Shown here: one piece after another, positions 5,282 to 11,875 of the stretch
Layout: each line of letters starts with the position of its first letter
Position numbering within the stretch: position 1 is the stretch's first letter
NCBI GenBank assembly: GCA_964473205.1
Contig: CAYYOK010000101.1
Coordinates: 1 to 12,530 of the forward strand
Direction of reading: 5' to 3'
Length of the DNA stretch: 12,530 nucleotides
DNA from: CAYMRL01 sp964473205
GTDB taxonomy: Bacteria > Deinococcota > Deinococci > Deinococcales > Trueperaceae
Position numbers and translations under genes: made by a program
The notes under the pieces: generated by a model
What the model was told of the DNA's origin: nothing
The model's input: only the letters and a program-made list of their open reading frames with translations
Database searches by the model: none

Positions 5282-6313
5282 ATGTCGGTGAGTTCGAGCG
5301 AGAGTGACAAACGAGACGCGGGGGCCGAGCTGAGCGAGGTCTTGGCGCGGGTAGCGGGCGCGCGCTCGCTTGACGATCTCGCCCAAGTCAAGATCGCGTA
5401 CCTGGGCAAGAAGGGCATCGTCACCGAGAGGCTGAAGACCCTCGGCGCGATGGCGCCCGAGGAGCGAAGGGTCGCCGGCCAAGCCATCAACGCCTTCAAG
5501 CAGGCGGTGGACGGCGCGATCGAGGCGAGACGCGAGCGCCTCGAGGCCGACGCCGTCGACGCGAAGCTCGCGGCCGAGTCCGTCGACGTGACCCTGCCAG
5601 GCACCCGCCTGCCGGGCGGCGGCCTGCACCTGCTGACGCAGGTGACGAACCGGCTGCTCGACGTGTTCACCTCGCTCGGCTACGAGGTGGCGACCGGGCC
5701 GGAGCTGGAGACCGACCACTACAACTTCGGCGCTCTCAACTTCCCCGACGAGCACCCGGCGCGCGACACGCAGGACACCTTCTGGACCACCGACGGACGG
5801 CTCCTGCGCACCCATACCAGCCCGATGCAGGTGCGCTACATGGAGACGCACAAGCCGCCGTTCCGCCTGGTGGTGCCGGGCAAGGTCTTCAGGAACGAGG
5901 CCGTCGACGTCACGCACGAGGCGCAGTTCCACCAGCTGGAGGCGTTGGTCGTGGGCGAGCGCATAACCATGGCCGACCTGCGCGGCGCCATCAACGAGAT
6001 GGCCACCGCTCTGGTCGGCCCGGGGACCAAGACGCGCCTGCAACCGACCTTCTTCCCGTTCGTCGAGCCCGGCGCCGAGTTCGCCATCTGGTGGACCAAC
6101 CCGCGCAGCGGGCAGGAGGAGTGGCTCGAGCTGGGCGGCTGCGGGATGGTGCATCCCAAGGTGTTCGAGGCGGTCGGCTACGAGGGTGTGACCGGCTTCG
6201 CCTTCGGCTTCGGCATCGAGCGCCTGGCGATGGTCTCCTACGGCGTCTCCGACATCCGCCACTTCTACCAGAGCGACCTGCGCGTCCTCGAGCAGTTCAG
6301 GGGTGCCCTATGA
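5282..6313 (+). CDS. pheS: Phenylalanine--tRNA ligase alpha subunit PheS
   Basis: This 343-residue catalytic subunit of the alpha2-beta2 enzyme charges tRNA-Phe with phenylalanine using ATP. After an N-terminal helical arm of about 100 residues that contacts tRNA (with VKIAYLGKKGIVTERLKTLG), the class II core shows LPGGGLHLLTQ and FGALNFPDEHPARDTQDTFW. LRTHTSPMQVRYM follows, then motif 2 PGKVFRNEAVDVTHEAQFHQLE with Arg204. Motif 3 is GFAFGFGIERLAM, with Arg314. Length is typical (about 330-350). The ATG is preceded by GGAGG at 5271-5275, six bases away, an ideal ribosome binding site. The gene lies behind the leader attenuator and its TGA overlaps an ATG (ATGA at 6310) that starts the chain of mini-frames leading to pheT. 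Confidence 0.98.
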   Translation: MSVSSSESDKRDAGAELSEVLARVAGARSLDDLAQVKIAYLGKKGIVTERLKTLGAMAPEERRVAGQAINAFKQAVDGAIEARRERLEADAVDAKLAAESVDVTLPGTRLPGGGLHLLTQVTNRLLDVFTSLGYEVATGPELETDHYNFGALNFPDEHPARDTQDTFWTTDGRLLRTHTSPMQVRYMETHKPPFRLVVPGKVFRNEAVDVTHEAQFHQLEALVVGERITMADLRGAINEMATALVGPGTKTRLQPTFFPFVEPGAEFAIWWTNPRSGQEEWLELGGCGMVHPKVFEAVGYEGVTGFAFGFGIERLAMVSYGVSDIRHFYQSDLRVLEQFRGAL

Positions 6314-6356
6314 GGAGAGCGCTGTGAGAGGGAACACCGTGAGGATGACGCCGTGA
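6310..6356 (+). other. Chain of overlapping stop/start mini-frames between pheS and pheT
   Basis: The pheS stop forms ATGA with an ATG at 6310 that opens five codons (MRRAL) ending in TGA at 6325. That stop forms GTGA with a GTG at 6324, which opens ten codons (VRGNTVRMTP if the first codon is read as Val) ending in TGA at 6354. That in turn forms GTGA with the pheT GTG at 6353. All three junctions are four-base overlaps. This could be a termination-reinitiation relay linking pheS and pheT translation, or chance in a region rich in GTGAG. Confidence 0.35.
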
Positions 6357-8740
6357 GGGTCCCGCTCGGCTGGCTGCAGGAGTTCTTCGAGGAGCCGCTG
6401 CCGGAGACCGGCAGGTTGGTGGAGCTGCTCGATGGCCTAGGGCTGGCGGTGGAGACGGTGCATCACGAGGCCGCAGCGCCGGCCGGCGTGCTCAGCGCCC
6501 GTGTCGTCGGCGTGTCGCCCATCTTGGGCTCGGATCACCTGCTCGAGGTCGAGGCGCTGCCCGACGAGGCAGGCCCACCGGTGCAGGTCGTGTGCGGCGC
6601 GCCGAACGTGCGCCCGGGGATGGTCACGGCGCTGGCCCTGCCTGGCACGGACCTGCCGGGCCTCGGCGCCGTCACCGAGCGCGAGATGCTGGGCGTGGCG
6701 AGCCGCGGCGTCCTCGCTAGCCCGCGCGAGCTCGGCGTCTACGACTACCAGGGCGGGCTGATCGCGCTGCCTGCCGACACGCCGCTCGGGCTCGACCTGG
6801 CCGCGCTGTGGCCGGCCGAGACGGTCGTGGAGCTGGAGCTGACGCCCAACCGCGGCGACGCGTTCAGCCTCCTCGGCGTCGCCCGCGATCTGGGCGCGAA
6901 GCTGGGATGGCGCGTGCTCCATCCCGCAGCCGGCCTAGACCGAGGCGATCCCTCCCTCGACGACGGCCTGTCCATCGAGGTCTTCGAGCCGGACCTCTGC
7001 CCGCGCTTCACGCTGCGAGCCATCCACAAGGTGAGCATCGGACCGAGCCCGGCGTGGCTGCAGCGCAAGCTCGCCCACCTCGGCCTGCGCCCCCGCAACA
7101 ACGTGGTGGACGCCACCAACCTCGCGACCTTCGCGATCGGCCAGCCTTCGCACGCCTACGACGCCAGGGTCCTGACGGGAGGCGTCATCCAGGTCCGCCT
7201 CGCGCGTCCCGGCGAGCGCCTCGAGCTGCTCAACGAGGACGAGATCGAGCTCGACCCCGAGGACCTGGTGATCGCCACGCCCGCCGGCGCGGCTGGCGAC
7301 CGAGCCAGTGGACCGGGAGGCGGCGAGGCGGACAGCCGCGCCATCGGCCTGGCTGGCGTCATGGGTGGCCTGCACGACAGCGTCGTCGACGACACCAGCG
7401 AGGTCGCCCTCGAGGTCGCGCTGTTCGATCCGGTGACCGTGCGCCGCGCTGCCAGGCGCCACAAGCTCGTCACCGATGCCCGCTCTCGCTTCGAGCGCGG
7501 TGTCGATCCCAACCTCCAGCCGGCGGCCTCCGCCTACGTCAGCCACCTCATCCAGCAGGTGGCGGGCGGCAGCATCGACGAGGGCGTCGGCCTCTTCGGC
7601 AGCGACATGAGGCGGCCCGCCGTGGCCTTCCGGCCGGAGCGCGTCTCGTTCCTGATGGACTTCGAGGTCGTGCCGGCCCGGCAGCGCGACTACCTGGCCG
7701 CGCTCGGCTGCGAGGTAGAGGGGGAGAGCGCCGCAGGCTCCTGGTCGGTGACGCCGCCTAGCTGGCGCTACGACCTGGGGCTGGAGGAGGACCTGGTCGA
7801 GGAGGTCGCGCGCCTCCACGGCTACGAGCACGTCGGCTTGAGCGTCCCGAGCATGTTCTTCGTGCCCCCGCCCACCGACCCCACGCACAGGACCCTCAGG
7901 CAGCGGCTGGCCGCGCTGGGCCTGCAGGAGACCGTCACCTACGTCTTCACCTCGGACGCCGAGCTGGAGCGCTCCGGGTCGCCGGCCGCGCGCGTGCGCC
8001 TCGCGGCGCCGCAGGGTCAGGACCGCGCCGTGCTGCGCACCTCGCTGCTACCGGGCCTGCTCGCCGCCGCGGTCACCAACCGCCGCGCCCCAGCGCTGGC
8101 GATGTTCGAGATCGGCAGGGTCTTCCTCGAGGCCGAGGAGGAGCGGCTGGCGGTGCTGCTCAGGGGCCCAGTCCTGCAAGGCGGTTGGCGCCAGGACGTC
8201 CCCACCGACTTCTTCATGCTCAAGGGCCTGCTCGAGCAGATCGCGTCGCTCGCTGGCGCCGAGCTGACGACCAGGCGCTGCGAGCATCCGCAGCTCCACC
8301 CCGGCGTCGCGGCCGAGGTGTTGTGGCAGGGCGAGGTCGTCGGTCACGCCGGCCGGGTGCATCCGGAGATCGAGGCGCGTTACGAGCAGGGCGAGCTCTA
8401 CGTCGCCGAGCTGCGCCTGCCCCTGGCATCGGGCGCGGTGCGGTTCCGCGAGTTCTCGCGCCAGCCGTTCGCCGAGCGCGACCTCGCCGTCATCGCGCCG
8501 ATCGGTGTCAGCTACGCCGCGCTCGAGCGCCTCTGCGCCGCGGCGGCAGGTGACAAGCTCGAGTCGCTGGAGCCCTTCGACGTCTACCAGGGCAGCCAAG
8601 TACCTGCCGGCAGCCGCAGCGTGGCGCTGAGGCTGCGCTTCCGCGACGCCGCGCGCTCCCTCACCGACGCCGAGGTCGACGACGCTATGGCGAATGTCAT
8701 CGAAGCCCTGAGGGGTGCCGGATACGATATCCGCGCGTGA
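6353..8740 (+). CDS. pheT: Phenylalanine--tRNA ligase beta subunit PheT
   Basis: The 795 residues match the long bacterial beta subunit (Thermus about 785). In order: an N-terminal MRVPLGWLQEFFE; a tRNA-binding OB fold at about 46-149 (VLSARVVGVSPILGSDHLLEVE, with VVCGAPNVRPG); and LTPNRGDAFSLLGVARDLGA at the start of the B3/B4 editing region. That region includes NNVVDATNLATFAIGQPSHAYD and GVMGG. A B5 domain follows at about 424-495, ending in EVARLHGYEHV. A catalytic-like core is next, then a C-terminal ferredoxin-fold anticodon-binding domain from about 703. The subunit binds tRNA-Phe and hydrolyses Tyr-tRNA-Phe. The GTG start matches the conserved family N-terminus; it has only a weak GAGGA upstream, so coupling to upstream translation is likely. 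Its TGA overlaps the next start. Confidence 0.98.
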   Translation: MRVPLGWLQEFFEEPLPETGRLVELLDGLGLAVETVHHEAAAPAGVLSARVVGVSPILGSDHLLEVEALPDEAGPPVQVVCGAPNVRPGMVTALALPGTDLPGLGAVTEREMLGVASRGVLASPRELGVYDYQGGLIALPADTPLGLDLAALWPAETVVELELTPNRGDAFSLLGVARDLGAKLGWRVLHPAAGLDRGDPSLDDGLSIEVFEPDLCPRFTLRAIHKVSIGPSPAWLQRKLAHLGLRPRNNVVDATNLATFAIGQPSHAYDARVLTGGVIQVRLARPGERLELLNEDEIELDPEDLVIATPAGAAGDRASGPGGGEADSRAIGLAGVMGGLHDSVVDDTSEVALEVALFDPVTVRRAARRHKLVTDARSRFERGVDPNLQPAASAYVSHLIQQVAGGSIDEGVGLFGSDMRRPAVAFRPERVSFLMDFEVVPARQRDYLAALGCEVEGESAAGSWSVTPPSWRYDLGLEEDLVEEVARLHGYEHVGLSVPSMFFVPPPTDPTHRTLRQRLAALGLQETVTYVFTSDAELERSGSPAARVRLAAPQGQDRAVLRTSLLPGLLAAAVTNRRAPALAMFEIGRVFLEAEEERLAVLLRGPVLQGGWRQDVPTDFFMLKGLLEQIASLAGAELTTRRCEHPQLHPGVAAEVLWQGEVVGHAGRVHPEIEARYEQGELYVAELRLPLASGAVRFREFSRQPFAERDLAVIAPIGVSYAALERLCAAAAGDKLESLEPFDVYQGSQVPAGSRSVALRLRFRDAARSLTDAEVDDAMANVIEALRGAGYDIRA

Positions 8741-9279
8741 GCGACCTCACCTGGATCGACCTCGTACTCACCATCGTCATCGCCTCGCTGGTGGCGCTGG
8801 GCGCGAACCGCAAGCTGATCGGGCTGTTCGTCGGGGTCGGTGCGCTGCTCCTGACGCGCCCGCTGCTGGGCCTCGGCCAGGGCAACCCCTGGTTCGCCAT
8901 CGCCGTAGCGTTCGTCTGCGGCCTCGCCCTGGCGCTGCTCGCCCGCAAGCTCGTCGCGCCCGGCAAAGGCCCCGAGTTCGCCTACAAGCTCGCTGGGGGC
9001 TTCGGCGGGTTCCTGCTCGGCGGCGCCATGGTGTTGGCGCTCGTCACCTCGCTGCCCATCCAGCGCAACCCGGCCAACGAGCGCGAGATCTTCTATCCAC
9101 CACGCGACGTCGGGTCGCAGGTAGCCATCACGTTGCAGCGCTCACCATTGGTGATGCTGGGAAGGACGATACTGCTGTACCCGCTGCTGCCCAACAACGA
9201 CCGCCCCGAGCGCGATCAGCGGGTACTGTCTGGCTTGCACGGCTGGCTCGTCGTCGGCGAGCCGTGGCTCGGGAGGTGA
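8737..9279 (+). CDS. Small membrane protein, CvpA-like topology
   Basis: This 180-residue protein has four predicted membrane segments, roughly residues 8-24, 27-43, 51-70 and 83-105. A cytoplasmic or periplasmic tail of about 75 residues follows (NPANEREIFYPPRDVG ... LYPLLPNNDRPERDQ). The start TWIDLVLTIVIASLVALGANRKLIGL and the glycine-spaced fourth helix KLAGGFGGFLLGGAMVLAL resemble the CvpA (colicin V production) family, whose molecular role is poorly known. This is a judgement from topology and glycine pattern, not a firm assignment. It starts with GTG in a four-base overlap with the pheT stop, so it is translationally coupled to pheT and belongs to the pheST operon. It is the last gene before the glmS leader. 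Confidence 0.75.
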   Translation: MSDLTWIDLVLTIVIASLVALGANRKLIGLFVGVGALLLTRPLLGLGQGNPWFAIAVAFVCGLALALLARKLVAPGKGPEFAYKLAGGFGGFLLGGAMVLALVTSLPIQRNPANEREIFYPPRDVGSQVAITLQRSPLVMLGRTILLYPLLPNNDRPERDQRVLSGLHGWLVVGEPWLGR

Positions 9280-9313
9280 GAGGCTGAGCGAGAGAGCTAG
9301 AGGACCTCGAGGA

Positions 9314-9445
9314 AGCGCAAGCCCTGGCGTCGTGGCCGCCGAGCCGACGACGTCAGGTGACGAGGCGGAGGGCCGCCGGGCCGAGATCAGGCGGCAGGCG
9401 GATAGGCGAGCGGCCTCTGGGCCGCCCCCGAAAGCGCGAGCGCGC
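9314..9445 (+). ncRNA. Candidate glmS ribozyme (glucosamine-6-phosphate responsive), divergent
   Basis: In the gene-free leader of glmS the order of glmS-ribozyme elements can be read. AGCGC (9314-9318) would be cleaved between A9314 and G9315. After eight bases comes a P1-like stem of 11 pairs, 9323-9333 with 9347-9357, one G-U wobble. Directly after P1 comes TGACGAGG (9358-9365), identical to the conserved core, then GGAG. CCGAGATC (9381-9388) and GGCGGAT (9397-9403, or GGCGG at 9390) follow, matching the CGA ... GGCGGAU part of the core. P3-like GCGGCC/GGCCGC (9410-9415/9420-9425) and P4-like GCGCG/CGCGC (9434-9438/9441-9445) hairpins come next. The consensus GCGCC reads GCGCA here and spacing around CGA is longer than usual, so it is a variant; the 3' limit is uncertain. 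Cleavage by GlcN6P would lower glmS mRNA. Confidence 0.7.
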
Positions 9446-9724
9446 ACGGCTGGATGACTACGCAGTCGGCGCGACCAAGTCTGCGGGCCCCTCCTGAGAC
9501 ACACCCCCTCACTCGAGAACGTCCGGGGCAGTCACGCATCGCGTCGAGCCAGCTACCGCCCGAGGCTCCGCGCGCACCTGGAGTGCGCGCTCCTGCGGCG
9601 TCGCCGGGCCCGCCGCGTCGGCGCACGACAGCAAGGGCCGACACGCCGCTGGGGCGGCGCAGGCCCAGCGCGGGCTTGGAGCACGCCACCTCCGCCCGCC
9701 ACCGAATACCGAGGTGAACCGAGC
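9446..9724 (+). other. Remainder of the glmS leader, no gene seen
   Basis: No frame here looks protein-like: the open frames are short, arginine-, proline- and alanine-rich and lack ribosome binding sites. The clearest structure is a perfect 8-base-pair hairpin, GCGCGCAC (9570-9577) with GTGCGCGC (9583-9590), around a five-base loop. GC-rich complementary segments continue to about 9640. The glmS ribosome binding site GAGGTGA is at 9711-9717. Part of this stretch may belong to the peripheral helices of the ribozyme. Confidence 0.5.
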
Positions 9725-11554
9725 ATGTGTGGGATCGTTGGGTACGTAGGAGAGAGGCAAGCCGCTGACGTCATCATCGACGGGCTCTCGCGGCTCGAGT
9801 ACCGAGGCTACGACTCGGCCGGCCTGGTCGTCGCCAACGGCGGCGGCGCCCTGGAGGCCGTCAAGCGCGCCGGCAAGCTGGCCGTTCTGAAGGAGGCCAT
9901 CGCCGGCGCCACGCCCCGCGGCGGCCTGGGCCTGGGGCACACGCGCTGGGCGACCCACGGCCGGCCGAACGACGTCAACGCCCATCCGCACCTCTCAGAG
10001 GACGGCCGCCTGGCCGTCATCCACAACGGCATCATCGAGAACTACGTCGAGCTCAGGGACTCGCTCACCGCCGCCGGCCATGAGTTCGCGTCGGAGACCG
10101 ACACCGAGGTGCTGGTCCACCTGATCGAGGAGAGCATCGCCGCTCGGCCCGGCCGCCCTCTGGTGGAGGCGGTGAGGCAGGCGCTCGGCGAGGTCGAAGG
10201 CGCCTACGCCCTGGTCGTCACGCACGCCGACGAGGACGTGCTCGTCGCAGCGCGCAACACCAGCCCGCTGGTGATAGGCCTCGGCGAAGGCGAGACCTAC
10301 CTCGCCAGCGACGTCCCCGCGCTCCTGCCCTACACCCGCGACGTCATCTACCTCCACGACGGCGACGTAGCCGAGCTTGGCGCGACGGGCGTGACGATCA
10401 CCGACCTCGCCGGTGCGCCGGTGGAGCGCGCGCCGACCGTGGTCGAGTGGGACGCCGAGGCCGCCGAGAAGGGCGGCTTCGAGCACTACATGCTCAAGGA
10501 GATCTACGAGCAGCCCACCGTGTTGCAGAACACCCTGTTCGGGCGCTTCGCCAGCAGCGGGAGGGACGTCGACCTCGACCTGAGCCTCGACGCCTCGGCC
10601 ATCGACCGCATCGTCATCACCGCCGCCGGCACCGCCTCCTACGCGGGAGCCGTCGGGCAGGCGTTGATCGAGCGGCTGGCGCGGCTGCCGGTCGAGGTCG
10701 CGGTCGCCAGCGAGTTCCGCTACCGCGAGCCGGTGGTCGACGAGCGGACGTTGTGCATCGCGGTGTCGCAGTCGGGGGAGACGATCGACACGCTCGAGGC
10801 GCTGCGCGAGGCCAAGCGCAGAGGCGCCAGGACGCTGGCCGTGCTCAACGTCAAGGGCTCCAGCATCAGCCGCGAGGTCGACGACGTCCTCTACGTGCAC
10901 GCCGGCCCCGAGATCGGAGTGGCCAGCACCAAGGCGTACACGGCCATGGTCGCGGCGTTCTCGCTGCTCGCCGTGTGGCTGGGCCGGCGCCGCGGGACCT
11001 TAGGCGACGCCCTGGCCGCCGAGCTGATCCACGGCCTGCGCGAGATGCCGAAGGCCTGCGAGAGGGCGCTCGCCTCGCGCGAGCAGCTCGCCGATGTCGT
11101 CGAGCTGTTCCTGAACGCCAGGAGCGCTCTCTACCTGGGTCGCGGGGTCAACGTGCCGACGGCCTACGAGGGTGCGCTCAAGCTCAAGGAGATCTCCTAC
11201 ATCCACGCCGAGGCGTACGCGACCGGCGAGATGAAGCACGGTCCGATAGCGCTCATCGACGAGCGCATGCCGGTCGTCGCCGTCGCCACCGCCTCGGCGC
11301 TCTACGACAAGACCGTGTCGAACCTCCAGGAGGTCAGGGCCCGAGACGGCGTGCTGATCGCGGTCGCGTCGGAGGGCGACACCGCCATCGGCAGGCACGC
11401 CGGCCACGTCGTCTACGTGCCGCGCGTTCACGAGCTGCTCTCGCCGATCGTCAACGCCGTGCCGCTGCAGCTCCTCGCGTACGAGGTGGCCCATCGCCTC
11501 GGACGCGACGTCGATCAGCCGCGGAACCTCGCCAAGAGCGTGACGGTGGAGTAG
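9725..11554 (+). CDS. glmS: Glutamine--fructose-6-phosphate aminotransferase (isomerizing) GlmS
   Basis: The 609 residues equal the E. coli enzyme in length. GlmS makes glucosamine-6-phosphate from fructose-6-phosphate and glutamine, the first step to UDP-GlcNAc and peptidoglycan. The N-terminal glutaminase begins MCGIVGYVG with the nucleophile Cys2, then LEYRGYDSAGL, GHTRWATHG (71-79), HNGIIENY and SETDTEVL. Two SIS isomerase domains follow, at about 280-430 and 450-600, with SQSGET (348-353), EIGVASTKAYT, AYEGALKLKEISYIHAEAY and the C-terminal NLAKSVTVE with the sugar-ring-opening lysine Lys604. The usual CGTS in the first SIS domain reads AGTAS here. The ATG is preceded by GAGGTGA seven bases away. 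A 445-base leader with a ribozyme-like core precedes it. Confidence 0.98.
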   Translation: MCGIVGYVGERQAADVIIDGLSRLEYRGYDSAGLVVANGGGALEAVKRAGKLAVLKEAIAGATPRGGLGLGHTRWATHGRPNDVNAHPHLSEDGRLAVIHNGIIENYVELRDSLTAAGHEFASETDTEVLVHLIEESIAARPGRPLVEAVRQALGEVEGAYALVVTHADEDVLVAARNTSPLVIGLGEGETYLASDVPALLPYTRDVIYLHDGDVAELGATGVTITDLAGAPVERAPTVVEWDAEAAEKGGFEHYMLKEIYEQPTVLQNTLFGRFASSGRDVDLDLSLDASAIDRIVITAAGTASYAGAVGQALIERLARLPVEVAVASEFRYREPVVDERTLCIAVSQSGETIDTLEALREAKRRGARTLAVLNVKGSSISREVDDVLYVHAGPEIGVASTKAYTAMVAAFSLLAVWLGRRRGTLGDALAAELIHGLREMPKACERALASREQLADVVELFLNARSALYLGRGVNVPTAYEGALKLKEISYIHAEAYATGEMKHGPIALIDERMPVVAVATASALYDKTVSNLQEVRARDGVLIAVASEGDTAIGRHAGHVVYVPRVHELLSPIVNAVPLQLLAYEVAHRLGRDVDQPRNLAKSVTVE

Positions 11555-11579
11555 GAGACGGCGAGCCTGCCCTTGCCCG

Positions 11580-11595
11580 CTCGGACGCGTCCGAG
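11580..11595. repeat. 16-base perfect palindrome downstream of glmS
   Basis: CTCGGACGCGTCCGAG is its own reverse complement over 16 bases. It lies 26 bases after the glmS stop and about 75 before the next start. No T-run follows, so it is not an intrinsic terminator; a dimeric regulator site or an mRNA 3'-end hairpin are possible. The function is unknown. Confidence 0.4.
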
Positions 11596-11668
11596 GCTGT
11601 ACGGATGCCGTCGCGCGCCGCGCCTGCGCCGCCTAGCATGCACCCAGGTGGGAGACAGGAAACCTAGC

Positions 11669-11875
11669 ATGAAGGCTCGAGAAGGAGCTGCGGAGACGCT
11701 GATAGACAGGCTCAGGAGCGTCGAGGACGGCGCTGTGCTTCAGGAGGTCGAACGCGTCCTCGACGAGCACGCTCGCGACGCTTACGAGGAGGCTGGCCTC
11801 CTGACGCTGAGAGACGACGACCTCAACGCGGTGCTGAGGCAGCTGCTGGGCGAAGGCGGCGAGCAGCCGGTCTAG
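11669..11875 (+). CDS. Small hypothetical protein, 68 residues
   Basis: From the ATG at 11669 the protein begins MKAREGAAETLIDRLRSVED and continues with a predicted helical, acidic sequence, VLQEVERVLDEHARDAYEEAGLLTLRDDDLNAVLRQLL. It has no membrane segment or signal peptide and I do not recognise a family. It looks like a small soluble helical protein. The start is preferred because AGGA lies eight bases upstream and the sequence before it, in the same frame from a TTG at 11573, is arginine-rich and unlike protein. It lies 114 bases after glmS, on the same strand, and may be read from the same transcript. Its TAG overlaps the stop of the convergent TPR gene within CTAG at 11872-11875. Confidence 0.6.
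   Translation: MKAREGAAETLIDRLRSVEDGAVLQEVERVLDEHARDAYEEAGLLTLRDDDLNAVLRQLLGEGGEQPV

Noticed and set aside
5108..6262. Long minus-strand open frame opposite pheS (384 codons)
   Set aside because: It is antisense to a certain pheS. Its composition is a mirror of high-GC codon bias and no family pattern is visible.
6935..7888. Long frames on both strands inside pheT
   Set aside because: They are out-of-phase shadows of pheT, rich in Arg, Gly and Ala, caused by high GC content.
9387..9717. Open frames on both strands in the glmS leader
   Set aside because: They are Pro-, Arg- and Ala-rich with no convincing start and overlap the ribozyme-like RNA. They look like GC-driven noise.
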